Source: Chelonoidis abingdonii
Taxonomy: Eukaryota; Chordata; Testudines; Testudinidae
NCBI RefSeq assembly: GCF_003597395.2
Contig: NC_133782.1
Span: 10,445,126 to 10,509,125 of the forward strand
Length of the DNA stretch: 64,000 nt
Reading direction: 5' to 3'
Position 1 is the stretch's first letter, and each line of letters starts with the position of its first letter. A program made the position numbers and the translations under genes. Positions 11,431-22,277 of the stretch are shown one piece after another. The notes beneath the pieces are model-generated. The model made no database searches, was not told the origin of the DNA, and was given only the letters and a program-made list of their open reading frames with translations.

Positions 11431-13159
11431 GTAAGGCATATATATGTATAGAAAAATATACAGTTTCATTCATTCATTCATTCTCATATATGATACTCTT
11501 AACTAGAAACATCATTAACAGAGCTGCCTTATATATTATTGCATACAAGAATAAATATGAAAAGAATGTTAAGGTCGTTATGTCAAAGACTGAGAAGTTA
11601 GTAAATTCCAGAATAAAGGTTGTCTGTGCAACCTTTATATGGCATCCTTTTTGCATATGCATTGGGATACATTCTTTTAATTACATGATCATTCCTCAGG
11701 ACCTCTTCCTCATTCAGTGCACGGGATGGACTCTGCTCAAGGATTGTGGCAATTCTTCAATATTTCTTTTTATCCTTCAGTGGTGGTCCCATGTTACATT
11801 TACTACACACCATTCAAACCCTGCCCAGCATTCAAAATTATTAATTTCTTCTAGATGTTTTTTTTTCTTCTTGTTTTTTTTTGGCACTCATCACTGTTGC
11901 ATCCGAGTGCTTCAGAAACATTCGTGCATTTATCTTCACAATTCACCTGGCTGAGGTAATGTTGTTATCCCCAATGTGCTGAACTGAGATTGATGGACAG
12001 TTGTCCATATAGACAGCAACCTCATATATTTCAACAACCTTGTTTCACTGCCTGAGTTCTGTTCATCCTGTGCATTGAATGAAGCATGGGTCCTGTGGAA
12101 AAAATTGTATGTGATCATGTAATAAAGATTGTATCATAATATATATGCATAGGACAGGCAAATTAAGGTTCATCAGGAAATCTCAGTTCTGGCATGACTT
12201 GACTTTGATAAAACAATGTTCAGATTACATAGGTTTTTTTTTTTTTCCCCAGTGTAATTTCCTAGCTTTTTAAAAAACACAAAATGAAAAAACAAATTCC
12301 ATTATGCGGAGTTGTTTATCCTACATATGGGTCCATCACCAGAGTTGGAACCTTTAAATCCACAGCAAAGACCTCTGTGAGTTATGGAGTAGTTGATACT
12401 TACTAGAGGGAAATGAGAGACACTTTGCCAGTGAATTTCACAATGGATGCTGACAACAGAGGAATGTTCAGACTGAATCCTGACTTCCATTCCGGGTTCT
12501 AGAGGGGAGTATGTTCCAGTGATTGGACCCTTTTGTCCCTGTGTCCCCTAGTATGTCTTCCTCCAGCTTGTGTCTCATGTGTCTGTCCCTCTCTGCTCTT
12601 GTCCCCTCCCAGCCTGTCCTTGTTCCTCCTTCTCCAGTTCCAATCTTCTGCTGCCTTGTAGCGCCTTCTCTGCATTCAAGTCCTGGTACTTCCTCCTTTT
12701 CTACTCACTTGTGCAATGCAGGGGAACATTGAGAGCATAGGAGAGAGAGTCTCCCCACTCTCAAGTCTGGTGTGCAGCAGCCCCTGACATGAACAAACAG
12801 AAAGAAAGACCTGCTCAGTCTAGGCTACAGCATGCTCAGTGAGCTCTCTGGAGGTGGAGCATGCTCAGTGAAGATAGAATGCTTGTAGAATTTTGCTGTC
12901 AGCCTCTAACTACTCTCTAGTAAGTATATGCAAACAGTGATTTTTCAGAGACTTTTATAATCAACTAAATTTTGGTGCATTTTCAAGGAAAAGCAAAAGG
13001 AATGTCCCTGATATGAAGGTTAATGTTGATTTTTGTCCACTATAACCTATGATCTTATATAAGTAATTACTATTGTTATGTTTTATAATACAGTATTTTA
13101 TCATTCTCCTCTCAGTTAGTTAATTAAACTGAAAGTAATCTTAATGCATATCTTTCTAG
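11431..13159. other. SYCP2 intron, 1.7 kb
   Basis: AT-rich intron with homopolymer T runs (11865-11880 and 12233-12246) and a C/T-rich segment at about 12500-12700. The T-rich open frame at 11490-11954 has no protein-like composition. No repeat family is recognised. Confidence 0.5.
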
Positions 13160-13254
13160 AGCCGCTCAAGAAGAATGGACTACTTTACCAAGCAATCCTT
13201 GAAAACAGCTCAGCAGCATTTGACAACAATGAGTTGTCAGTTGCATGAATGCAG
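13160..13254 (+). CDS. SYCP2: SYCP2 exon, start of C-terminal coiled-coil region
   Basis: The exon is 95 bp between TTTCTAG and GTCTGT. It encodes SRSRRMDYFTKQSLKTAQQH followed by LTTMSCQLHEC. The helical, heptad-compatible pattern starts here and runs to the end of the protein. In SYCP2 this C-terminal region forms the coiled coil with SYCP3 (family knowledge). Confidence 0.85.
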
Positions 13255-13336
13255 GTCTGTAGCAGAATACTTATTCGAAAACTTATTTGAATGACATAAA
13301 TGCTTTTTTACTTTTAGTTTATTTCTGTTTTGGTAG

Positions 13337-13436
13337 GATCAAGCAGCTGGACAAATTTCATTTCACCATCGTAGAGGAACTTGAGAATTTTGAAAAAGAT
13401 TCCCAATCTTTGAAAAACATGGAGAAAGAATTATTG
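13337..13436 (+). CDS. SYCP2: SYCP2 exon, C-terminal coiled coil
   Basis: The exon is 100 bp between TTGGTAG and GTTTGT. It encodes KQLDKFHFTIVEELENFEKD, then SQSLKNMEKELL. Hydrophobics at heptad spacing with charged flanks indicate a coiled coil. Confidence 0.85.
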
Positions 13437-13756
13437 GTTTGTATTTAAATTATTTACTGGAAAAATCTGTTTTCTAAAAATATTGGATTTTTCCCTTTTA
13501 TTTTAATTTGGCGTTTATCTGTGGACCATTACTAATGGTTCTGAGAAGATGTGTTTTATAACTTGCTATAAAAAAAAAAAAAGCTAAACATTTTGTGTAA
13601 AGTAAAAACATTTACCATCTTCCTGCCATTTGGCTTTATTTTTATTTTCAGAGAAATTAACAGTCAAATTACAAATAGTTTATTCAGTCCTTTTTAAGCT
13701 TAGCTACTGCTGTGCACTTAGTTGCTCAGTCCCAATTCCAGATTGACTCTCTGGAG

Positions 13757-14065
13757 CAGGGGTAGGCAACCTATGGCGCAGATGCCGAAGGTGGCATGCA
13801 AGTTGATTTTCAGTGGCACTCGCTGCCTGAGTCCTGGCCACCAGTCCGAGAGGCTCTACATTTTAATTTAATTTTAAATGAAGTTTCTTAAGGTTTTTAA
13901 AATGTTTATTTACTTTACATACAACAATCATTTAGTTATATACTATAAACTTATAGAAAGAGACCTTCTAAAAACGTTAAAATGTATTACTGGCACGCGA
14001 AACCTTAAATTAGAGTGAATAAATGAAGACTCGGCACACCACTTCTGTAAGGTTGCTGACTCCTG
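13757..14065. mobile_element. hAT-like MITE, copy 1 of the GGTCGGCAACC family
   Basis: The terminal inverted repeats are CAGGGGTAGGCAACCT and AGGTTGCTGACTCCTG. The flanking 8-mers CTCTGGAG (13749-13756) and CTCTACAG (14066-14073) match at 6 of 8 positions, as an aged hAT target duplication would. A second copy in the opposite orientation, itself interrupted, is at 57946-58639. Confidence 0.8.
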
Positions 14066-14783
14066 CTCTACAGAGAACCACTCCCACCTCCATAAAGAAG
14101 CCACCTGTCTCACTGCGTAAGGCTAATCCTTTCCCAGAATGATCAACACTACTAAGTGGTTAGGATGTTTCAGGCAAACAAATCCAGCCTTTGAAATTTA
14201 ATTACTGTGTATTCTAAATAAACACCTAGCCTCCATAGGCCTTAGTTAATTCAGATGTAAACTTATTTAGTATCAAAATGCTCACCTTGGACTTCATGAG
14301 TCTGCTGCTAGCTCTAATGTAAAAGTAGCATTAAGAATATTAATATTAAGGTGAAGACAGAATAGAGTAGTACAATAGGTTTTTACTCTGGAAAGAGCTT
14401 TAAAATCAAACTTAAATCACACATTAGAACAAATTTAGTCTCATTTTAACCACATTGAACCCTATTTGGAATGTCTGATCAAAGTGTCTCAGGCCTTCTA
14501 TTTGCCAGTAGGGGAAACAGCCATTCACAACAGATTTTGGGAAATATGGGCTGAAATTGCTGGTTGAGTTAAAGGTGAGTGCTTTACTGTTTGATCCTGC
14601 CTCACTGAGCCTTTAATTTTTTAAAACACCTGAGGATATGGGCTGTTGTAGAATGCCTAATCATTCTGTTCTCAATCTCATTATAGGTTATTTGGGAACA
14701 GGAGAAACCTATTTTTTTAAAAAGTCCTACATTCTGTGGATTAATTTCTTACTGGTTCAGTTAATTATTATGTTTCTTTTTAG

Positions 14784-14842
14784 AACTTTTGGAAAAAACA
14801 TGCACTTACGTTTAGTGCATGCAAGAAAAATGAACAGCGGAG
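14784..14842 (+). CDS. SYCP2: SYCP2 exon, C-terminal coiled coil
   Basis: The exon is 59 bp between TTTTTAG and GTTAGT. It encodes NFWKKHALTFSACKKNEQR and two bases of the next Arg codon. Phase is consistent with both neighbours. Confidence 0.85.
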
Positions 14843-14870
14843 GTTAGTGGGGTTTGTTAATGTTGTTATG

Positions 14871-15020
14871 AGACCTGTATTCTATTCATGGCTCTGCAGT
14901 TTACTTAATATGTGACTTTGAGCCAAGTAACTTAACACTCTACACCTTCGTTTCCTCATCTGTAAAATGAGGATAATAATCCTTGCTCATTTATATGTAA
15001 AACTTATTGAAATCTATGGA
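14871..15020 (-). repeat. MIR-like SINE, minus orientation
   Basis: TTTCCTCATCTGTAAAATGA with GGATAATAAT directly after is the antisense MIR core. Upstream, AGCCAAGTAACTTAACACTC matches the rest of the unit. It lies in a SYCP2 intron. Confidence 0.8.
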
Positions 15021-15235
15021 TGAAAAGTGCTGTATATGAAAATATTAATAAATAATATTGTTATCCACAGAATTTTCTGCCAAAGTCTAGTGCAATATTA
15101 ACTAATAGGGATAATAATGATCATCAATGTTTTTAAATAGTATGTTAGACTAAAAGTTGAATTGCCAAATTCAAGATCTTTGTGGGATTTTCATATACGG
15201 CAAAGATCTTTAATTTGCATTTTTGTTGTTTTTAG

Positions 15236-15314
15236 GATTCAGATTCTTAAAACTTCATTTGAAAAGCACATCTCCCACAGTGTTAACTATGAGGAAAATA
15301 TTTTTACTTCTGAG
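15236..15314 (+). CDS. SYCP2: SYCP2 exon, C-terminal coiled coil
   Basis: The exon is 79 bp between TTTTTAG and GTATGA. It encodes IQILKTSFEKHISHSVNYEE followed by NIFTSE. Phase is consistent. Confidence 0.85.
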
Positions 15315-16657
15315 GTATGACATTTGTTCTCTTTAGTTTTCTTTTTATTTCTTACATTATAGGCCAAGTCTTTACCTTCAGCATTATACTAATGTCCTCT
15401 AGATACTTGTTAATAACTTTTTTCGTTAATTTGACCATAACTTGTGTGACATTAAGGGCCTAATTTTGCCCTTTTAGAAGAGATGAACAGTTAACTTGAT
15501 AATCAAGGCAGAAATTTCATGGCCAGGCAGTATAGTTTATATTATATTCTGCAGCTTTACTTCCTAGTATTTCAACTATGCAGGAAAGAACCAATTGGAA
15601 ACAAGCAGTTTGGCAACTGTCCTCTTAGTTTTCCCCTCTTCCTCAAGTTTTTTCCTGCCTCACAATTAAGAAAATGGCAAGCACCTCTAGCTTAAGGCAC
15701 CCAAACTTGTAGTTCTTTGGGGAATATAATTAATATCTTGAATTTCACCAGAGGAGGAGTGAGCGGTAAGTAATTGAAGTCTTTTGGAGTATTGGTGTAA
15801 TATGTTCCTTGTAACCAACACTGCTCAGTGAACAGGACACTGTATTGTGCACTTGGTGTACCTCCTGAGTGGGGCTAATCTTGAAATCTATATAGAGATC
15901 ATTACAATAATCTAATCTGAAAATCATAAATGACAATATCCATATTGGAGAGAAATGGGTACTCACAAACAGATGAAAAAAATGTCACTTGTGGCTACAA
16001 AGGTCACACAAGGTCTCTGAAATAATGAAAGATCTGGAAGATCCAGAATTAACTTTAAGTTGTTAACCCCTTTGACAAAGGGCTGCTATGCTTCCTCAAT
16101 AAGGGGGGATCTCTAGATGTTTCCCTTTATTCAACATCTTTGTTATATGTAGATAGAATTGGTTGAGACTCAATCATATCTAGGGCCCTGATCTTGAAAA
16201 CACTTAAGTGTGTGCTTATCTTTTACTCGTGTATGTAATCCCATTGAAGTAAGTGGAAATACATATGTATTTAAAATTAAGTTGCTTAAGTGCTTTGTTG
16301 CATAAATGCCTGCTCCTTGCAGGATCAATCCCTAAACCTCTGTCTCAGCCAATCTGAGGGGAAAAGTTGTCTGAGTGCAATAGAGAAGATGTAAATGTTT
16401 GCATACTTGTGGCACCCAAGCTGATGCTAATATGAGAATTTGGAGTAGATGCCATAGCACCTAGGTGCTTCTGCCCTAAAAAGATAAATATTTCCCACCA
16501 GTTTCCTAGACAGCCTTATTTTGACCAATGGGAAGACTGAGCATTAGTACAATCTGATTTTACATTTAATTTGAGGAAATAATTGTCTTCGTTAAAATGT
16601 ATTGTCAATTGTGAAAAGAAAATGTGTGTATATGACATATGTTGCCAATTTTTATAG
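15315..16657. other. SYCP2 intron, 1.3 kb
   Basis: Intron with no exon that I can support and no repeat family that I recognise. Confidence 0.5.
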
Positions 16658-16714
16658 ATGAATCTAATGAAAGAAGATATGAAAGGGCTTCAAGAGAAGC
16701 TTCTTAAAGAAATG
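16658..16714 (+). CDS. SYCP2: SYCP2 exon, C-terminal coiled coil
   Basis: Nineteen codons, phase 0, between TTTATAG and GTAAAT. It encodes MNLMKEDMKGLQEKLLKEM. Leu/Met/Lys heptads are obvious. Confidence 0.85.
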
Positions 16715-16861
16715 GTAAATAATGTTGTTTTGTCTCAATTTGTTTTTGTATGCTTTCCTAAAAGAACATAATTATCTGCACATTCACTTTTTAAAAAGTT
16801 CTATTCAAGATGCAATATCTAGTACACTGTCATTTGAAGCACAAATGGAAATACTGTTAAG

Positions 16862-17053
16862 TACACTTTTATCCCGATATAACGTGACCTGATATAACAC
16901 GAATTTGGATATAACGCGGTAAAGCAGCAGTCCACGGCAGCGGGGCTGCGCGCTCCAGCAGATCAAAGCAAGTTCGATATAACACAGTTTCACCTATAAC
17001 GCGGTAAGATTTTTTGGCTCCCGAGGACAGCGTTATATCAGGGTAAAGGTGTA
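16862..17053. mobile_element. Tc1/mariner (Tigger-like) MITE
   Basis: The ends TACACTTTTATCCCGATATA and its inverted partner TATATCAGGGTAAAGGTGTA flank about 190 bp. The interior repeats GATATAACGC-type blocks (16874, 16909, 16976, 17001). Both edges are TA. It lies in the last SYCP2 intron. The Tigger-like label comes from the recognised CGATATAACGC motif; the family name is not certain. Confidence 0.8.
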
Positions 17054-17278
17054 ATATCATTAAAACAATGCTTAACTTTTAATACATTAAAAGTGATATA
17101 GGTATATGCTCTTTTAGTTTTATGCTTATGTACTGCCTCATTTGTATTTTAATAGAGTTAATATTAGCACGAGAACGAAAAAGATCATTTTCATGTTGCA
17201 ATATCTCTCTGAATTCTGTGATACTTTTAAAAAGTTTATTTTAAAGTGTATAATAAATGCGATACTGTTCTACCATAG

Positions 17279-17350
17279 CATGAAGAGGAGCTGTTTAATG
17301 TTCGCAGAGGATTGCAGACACTGTTTCTGTCAGAAGGGAGAAAATTCTAA
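17279..17350 (+). CDS. SYCP2: SYCP2 terminal coding exon
   Basis: Twenty-three codons and a TAA, after CATAG. It encodes HEEELFNVRRGLQTLFLSEG followed by RKF and the stop at 17348-17350. The exon starts in phase 0, as the previous exon requires. This is the SYCP2 C-terminus. Confidence 0.87.
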   Translation, partial: HEEELFNVRRGLQTLFLSEGRKF

Positions 17351-17510
17351 TATGGTAAATTCATATATTTTGAAAATGTTTGTTTATATTAAGATTACTT
17401 TTCATTAATGGGAAGCTTTGACAATTGCATATTTACTGAAAGCTTTGTAAAGAAGTGCTATTTTAAAAGGATCTTCACATAATAAATTAGGAATATTTAT
17501 TAACAAGGGG
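17351..17510 (+). terminator. SYCP2: SYCP2 3' UTR with candidate polyadenylation signal
   Basis: An AATAAA hexamer at 17481-17486, about 130 nt after the stop, is the first canonical polyadenylation signal. A short T-rich stretch follows. Whether it is used cannot be read from DNA alone. Confidence 0.55.
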
Positions 17511-17984
17511 TCATTTTAAATGGTTTATTTAATTGACATAGAAAAAAGGAGTAATTTGCAATTAAAACTGAAGCAAGCGTCATGTTTTGGATTTGCATGT
17601 GTACATAGGATTTCTATAGCAATTAATAGGAGCTGTGTTGTACATACGCAGACACAGAATTTGACCATACGTTCTTTAGCACATGAAAAGGAGATCAAAT
17701 GGCATTTTTGAAAGTTGTATCTGTTTACTTATGGTATTAGCTTTCAGCTGGAATTTGTCATTGACTAAAAATGTTTTGTAAAAGTACATATATATGTTTT
17801 AACCATATTGAAAATGTGTATTAAACATTTGAGAAAAAATATGCTTTGTCTTTTTTTTTTTTCACAATTTACAAATTTGTGGCATTATCACAAGGCCTAA
17901 GCAAAGTGGTGAATATTTTAGGCCATTTTGAACTCAGGGTCTCTGTAAATCTATGGTTGGTAAAGCTCTCTAAAACAGATAGTC

Positions 17985-18870
17985 CAGGATGGCCTGCCAT
18001 TTGTATAGAAATACATCACATTAACCAGACTATGCATCTTCCTTTTTTTCCCCCTAAACCAAACCTGACTAAAGATGATACAGTATTATACACACTCAGT
18101 GTCAAGAGGACATTAGCTTTTTACCTGGACAGGACTAAGCCATTTAGAAAATCTCCCATGTTGTTTTTGTCTATTGCTGACAGGTCCAAGGAATCCCCAG
18201 TTTGCAATCAAAAACTCTCTGGATGGATATCTGGTTGCACTATCTTTTGCTATCATTCTAATAATCTCCAGCCTCCTCCTAAAGTACTAGATCTCTTTCT
18301 GCTTCAGCTGCCTTGCTTAAGAATGTCCTTATAACTGAGCTCTGTAGAGCTGCAACTTGTACCTCCATATGCACTTTTCCTAAACATTTTGCAGTAATTC
18401 AGACTCAGCTTTAGATTCTGTGTTTGCCTCTACTATACTATCTTCACTTTTGAACTCTATTCCTAAGTCTGTTCCCATTCCACTAGAGGGTATCGCTCAG
18501 TAGTCACCTCAAGTGGAGTACCCAGGGGGACACTACTCAGAGAAGGAGAGGTTACTCACCCTGTGGAGTAACTAGTTCTTCGAGATGTGTGTCCCTAGCA
18601 ATGCTTCACTACCTGCCCTCCTTCCCTTCTGCTTTGGAGTTTCTGCTATGGAACTTCACAGTAGAGAAGTAACTGAGGGTGGTTTGCTCATGCAGCTCTA
18701 TTTAGTCTTGGTGTGGCGCATGGGGTTGTGTAGGGTTCATGTGTGTACTGAACAAGCAGTACTACTTAAAATCTCTTCTCAAAAGCACATGTGCACTGCA
18801 ATGGAGCACCCATAAGACAACACCTTTTGAAGAACTACTCTTACTGCACACGGTGAGTTTCAGTTAATTT
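17985..18870 (+). mobile_element. Old DIRS-like relic, tyrosine recombinase part and right end
   Basis: The frame at about 17990-18334 has clear similarity to the recombinase of the young DIRS copy: MHLPFFPPKPN, then TLAFYLDRTKPFRKSP, LFLSIADRSKESPV and GWISGC. Where the young copy has the catalytic box HSTRAQASS, this one reads VLDLFLLQLP, so the H-x-x-R box is gone. The tail keeps pieces of the DIRS end structure: GAGAGGTTACTCACC at 18546-18560, TTCTTCGAGATGTGTGTCCC at 18578-18597, and GAAGAACTACTC near 18829. It is more diverged than the copies at 20881-31578. It lies just past the SYCP2 3' end, same strand. Confidence 0.75.
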
Positions 18871-19026
18871 TGCATTGGTGGTCATATCAATAAATACCAA
18901 CTTCATTAAGGTGCTGTGCCTTCCACTAGCTGCTACTAATTTTGTATTATTTATTTGGTGTTATGTTTGCTTCTTTATTTAGAGGAGATATATGAATGAA
19001 TTGATTATAGGTCTGATCCTTTAAGG

Positions 19027-19358
19027 CAGTGGTTCTCAAACTTGAGCCACCACTTGTTCAGGGAAAGCCCCTGGCGGGTCGAGCAGGTTTGTTTTCCTGC
19101 CGCGCCCGAAGGTTCGGCCGATTGCGGGTCCCACTGACCGTGGATCGCCTCTCCAGGCCAATGGGGGCTGCAGGAAGCAGCGCAGGCCAAGGTACATGCT
19201 GGCTGCCCTTCCTGCAGCCCCCATTGGTCTGGAGCGGCAAACTGCAGCCAGTGGGAGCCGCGATCAGCCGAACTTGCGGACACGGCAGGTAAACAAACCT
19301 GCCCGACCTGCCAGGGGTTTTCCCTGAACAAGCAGTGGCCCAAGTTTGGGAACCACTG
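19027..19358. mobile_element. hAT-like MITE with exact 8-bp duplication
   Basis: The ends CAGTGGTTCTCAAACTTGAG and CAAGTTTGGGAACCACTG are inverted. Exact 8-bp duplications, CTTTAAGG, flank it at 19019-19026 and 19359-19366. The 332-bp interior is GC-rich and itself largely palindromic: CCAATGGGGGCTGCAGGAAG at about 19158-19177 faces CTTCCTGCAGCCCCCATTGG at about 19208-19227. Short open frames in it on both strands have no protein character. Confidence 0.92.
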
Positions 19359-19366
19359 CTTTAAGG

Positions 19367-20880
19367 AACTGAGCTGTTAACTCTCATGAACTTCTGTGGG
19401 AGACAACAGCTCAGCACTCCAGAAGATATGGCTATTCACTTATAATATTTAACCTTTGAGCTTTGAATATACTTGGTGGTGGTTACACTCTGCTAACAAT
19501 GGATATGTTCTTTCTATAGTGACAGTCTCTACATCACATGGGCCACCAAACAATGATCAGATGATAACTGTTAGTCATGGAAGACCCAGGCCTCGATTTT
19601 CACCAGTGACCTAGAAGTGAAAAATTCTGTTGTCCCCTTGTCAGTAATCATTCTGCCTCTTCCACCACATGCAAAGGTTTAATGCTTTTAGGAAGCTTGT
19701 TTTGTCTGAAATATCCATGTGGTGGACCAGAGTAGTTCTTAAAAGGTGACCAATCAAGTATTTAATAAAAAATGGGCTTGTGCTGGTATTTGCGTCTTTA
19801 GTATGTATATAAAAGACCAAAAAGTTGAGTGAAGGAATTGCTTTTGTTTGACATCAGTATATCAGGAATGACAAGTATGGTCCTTCCTTTTAGCTAGAGG
19901 AATTCGGGGATGCCTCAGGGAAGTCTTTTGTGAGCTAAAGAATTAAGTCAAGGGGTGAGCGTACCAAGTATTTCACAAAGAATTATTTTATCCAAAATAT
20001 TAGTTATTAAACTTAACTAGGAATTAATTAAAAAAAGAGCTTTAAACAGTCCAATTAAAAATTCCTTTCCCTTTTAGACAATCAGCTTTCACTTTCTTAG
20101 CTCTTGTGATGTCATCCTTCCAGTAGTTCTTTAAGTATAATAAAGAAGGAAAAAAATGCAGAAGCCAATTTTAAAAAAAATTCTTTGCAGGTTATCTGAT
20201 TGATCTTGAAATTAGTTCATGATTGTCAGTGTAGGTTAACAAATGTTGATTAATATCTCCGTTGGTTATAGTTTATGATTAAGTCATAAATCAACTGGTA
20301 AATTCTCTCAGACCTAATATGTGATTGCTTGTCATTTCCACTAGGTGGACCTTTTGATATGAATCAAAGATTTCTTACCAGCACGCTTGAATTATTCAAG
20401 AATGCATTAAACTAATATTTTCTTTGACAAAATTGCAAAGTTTTGAAGATTGTATAAAATACAAATGCTTTTTTTTACTTTGCCTCTGTTTGTTGTAAAA
20501 ATAATACACATATAGTTGCATTATTTTTAAAAAAAGCTGCCCTGACTAATGTATCGTTAATATTCCTTTGTGCTTATATTATTTTTCAGAACCATTTTCT
20601 TATCAAAGTAGTATTTATTAATGAGGGCTTAGTGGGAAGGTGAATCACTGGTAAACTAAAATGTTTTGCTCAACTCCAAACCTGGTACCTGGATTGCTAG
20701 CGCTTAGGGGCAGGGATTGTCTTTTTGTGCTGTTTGTACAGAAGATGAAGTCATGGTCTTTGACTAGGGCTATGAGGCATTATGATAATGTAGATGATAA
20801 TAATAATAAGTGTACAACCCATGATCTAGTTTATACTGCAAGGCTTATCTGTTTTCCCTCTCAAATTAGAAAAAGTATTC
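19367..20880. other. Intergenic, no feature recognised
   Basis: AT-rich sequence between the MITE and the DIRS cluster. I see no exon, RNA gene or recognisable repeat. Confidence 0.5.
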
Positions 20881-21885
20881 TTCTTCAAGTGATTGCTCAT
20901 AGCCATTCCAGTTAGGTGTGCGTGCCGTGCGTGCACGCTCGTCGGAAGATTTTTACCTTAGCAAGTCCCTTGCTGAGGAGACTGTCTCCGGTGTGGAGGG
21001 GACTGTAAGCTCAACCACAGGTCTCAGCGGGGAGCTCTCAAGGACCGGACTCAACGGCCCTCACAGGACCAGAGTCGACGGTACCACAGTCGTCAGTGTC
21101 GCAGCAGGAGTAGGTGCCGGACGATCCAAATGAGTCTGCGTCGAAGGTGTGGAGGAAGCGGTCAGGTCGGCAGGGTCGCCCCCTGGAGTGGCGCCGCCAT
21201 GGCGCCGGATATATACCCCTGCTGACCTGAGGAAGGGTTGACCCAGCCTCAGGACTCCGAGCTTCCCAGGGATACAGAAATGATCCACCAGGCAGAGCCC
21301 TCATCAGACCCGCTTGTTCCAGGTCTCTCCTCTTCATCCTTCCCTGATGAGGCTGCAGCTGGAACCTCATCTATCGGCCCTCCACCAATTGACCTCAGGG
21401 CCCACCAGGACCTCCTCAGGCATGTTGCACAAAATATGAACTTGGAGGCCAAGGAGGTCCCAGAGGTACAGGATCCAGTGGTGGACGTTTTGTCATCAGA
21501 TGCACCCACTAGGAGTGGCTCTTCGCTTCATTAAGACCATACAGGCCAATGCCACTACAATCTGGCAGTCTCTGGCCTCTGTCCCACCTGCTGCGCGAGG
21601 TGTAGAGCGTAAATACATGGTGCCCTCCAAGGGCTATGAATATCTCTATGTCCACCATCCTCTTTGCTCCCTCATTGTCCAGTCGGTTAACGAGAGGGAG
21701 CGCCATGGCCAGCAGGCTCCAGCCCCTAAATCAAAGGACGCGAGACGCATGGCCTTGCTAGGGCGCAAAATCTATTCCTCAGAGGCACTCCAACTCCACG
21801 TGTCCAATCAGCAAGCCCTCCTTAGCCGCTATAGTTATAACACCTGGGCGGCAGCAGACAAATTCCGCAGGACACACGACAGGAG
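20881..21885 (+). mobile_element. Outer (older) DIRS copy, left part
   Basis: It starts with TTCTTCAAGTGATTGCTCAT, then GGTGTGCGTGC and CGTCGGAAGATTTTTACC, the family's left terminal repeat. After TAGCAA the repeat breaks off, about 170-190 bp of unrelated GC-rich sequence follow (about 20968-21150), and the repeat resumes with GGTCGGCAGGGTCGCCCCCT up to the TATATAC box near 21210. The sequence then jumps straight into mid-gag. Compared with the young copy, roughly 1.4 kb (5' leader and N-terminal gag) is missing. The young DIRS copy interrupts it at about 21885, and it continues at 27860. Confidence 0.85.
21250..21884 (+). pseudogene. Outer DIRS gag relic, 5' part
   Basis: Two reading frames separated by a frameshift near 21505-21520 are closely similar to residues about 370-555 of the young copy's Gag. 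Shared landmarks are LVPGLSSSSFPDEA, PPIDLRAHQDLLR, VPEVQDPVVD and SSDAPTR before the shift, and KYMVPSKGYEYLY, SVNERERHGQ and LHVSNQQALLSRY after it. The frame runs into the terminal repeat of the inserted copy, giving an artificial fused ORF that ends at 22099. Confidence 0.85.
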
Positions 21886-22066
21886 TTCTTCGAGTGCTTG
21901 CTCATATCCATTCCAAGTAGGTGTGCGTGCGCCGCGTGCACGTTCGTCGGAAGAATTTTCCCCTAGCAACACCCGGCGGGTCGGCTGGGCGCCCCCTGGT
22001 GTGGCGCCGCTACGGCACTGGATATATACCCCTGCCGACCCGTCCGCTCCTCAGTTCCTTCTTACC
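21886..22066 (+). repeat. Left inverted terminal repeat of inner DIRS
   Basis: From TTCTTCGAGTGCTTGCTCAT to CTCAGTTCCTTCTTAC it is the reverse complement of 27698-27859 with few differences. It includes CCCCTAGCAACACCCGGCGG and the TATATACCCC box, which could serve as a promoter TATA element (inference). Confidence 0.9.
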
Positions 22067-22277
22067 GCCCATGTCGGTCGTTGGAACAGTGGAGTGTGAC
22101 TTAGCTGACCTCCACTTCCCTAGCTCTTCACCCGTTCTTCTACTTATTGTGTATATATATAGTTTGTAGTTTTAGAGTTATAGTTGTTGTTAATTTGTAA
22201 TAGTTGTTAGTATAGTTAGTGTATATAGTTAGAGGGCTGGGCTTTACCCCCCTTCACCTCTCCCAGGGCCCGGGCTC
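22067..22277 (+). promoter_or_regulatory. DIRS 5' leader
   Basis: Non-coding leader between the left terminal repeat and the first Gag ATG. It contains a T-rich run with TATATATATAGTTTGTAG (22152-22169) and repeats of GTTGTTA/TTAGTATAG. It probably holds the transcription start region together with the TATA-like box of the terminal repeat. No promoter activity can be shown from the sequence. Confidence 0.5.

Larger units (their letters stand above)
778..17350 (+). other. SYCP2: SYCP2 gene, 3' half (14 coding exons, 579 residues plus stop)
   Basis: SYCP2 is a lateral/axial element protein of the synaptonemal complex. In meiotic prophase it coats the chromosome axis and binds SYCP3 through its C-terminal helical region. 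Fourteen exons (778-960, 3413-3614, 4556-4809, 7198-7383, 8028-8118, 8891-9043, 10327-10407, 11303-11430, 13160-13254, 13337-13436, 14784-14842, 15236-15314, 16658-16714, 17279-17350) all have AG acceptors and GT donors. They join without any phase conflict into 1740 nt ending in TAA. The 5' part is low-complexity, Ser/Lys/Glu-rich linker; the last six exons are helix-forming and charged. Human SYCP2 is about 1530 residues, so roughly the last third is here. Convergent PHACTR3 downstream matches human 20q13.33 and argues against SYCP2L. The assignment rests on recognised sequence style plus synteny; no alignment was run. Confidence 0.85.

Noticed and set aside
11490..11954. Open frame of 154 codons, + strand
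   Set aside because: It lies within a SYCP2 intron, is T/A-rich with hydrophobic and Cys-rich random composition, and shows no domain. The neighbouring exons already splice in phase without it.
778..17350. Assignment to SYCP2L rather than SYCP2
   Set aside because: SYCP2L is the paralogue on human 6p24, a few megabases from PHACTR1. Here the direct convergent neighbour carries PHACTR3-type C-terminal residues, matching SYCP2 on 20q13.33. Not excluded without an alignment.
21500..22099. Open frame of 199 codons
   Set aside because: A fusion artefact: outer gag running into the terminal repeat of the inserted DIRS copy.
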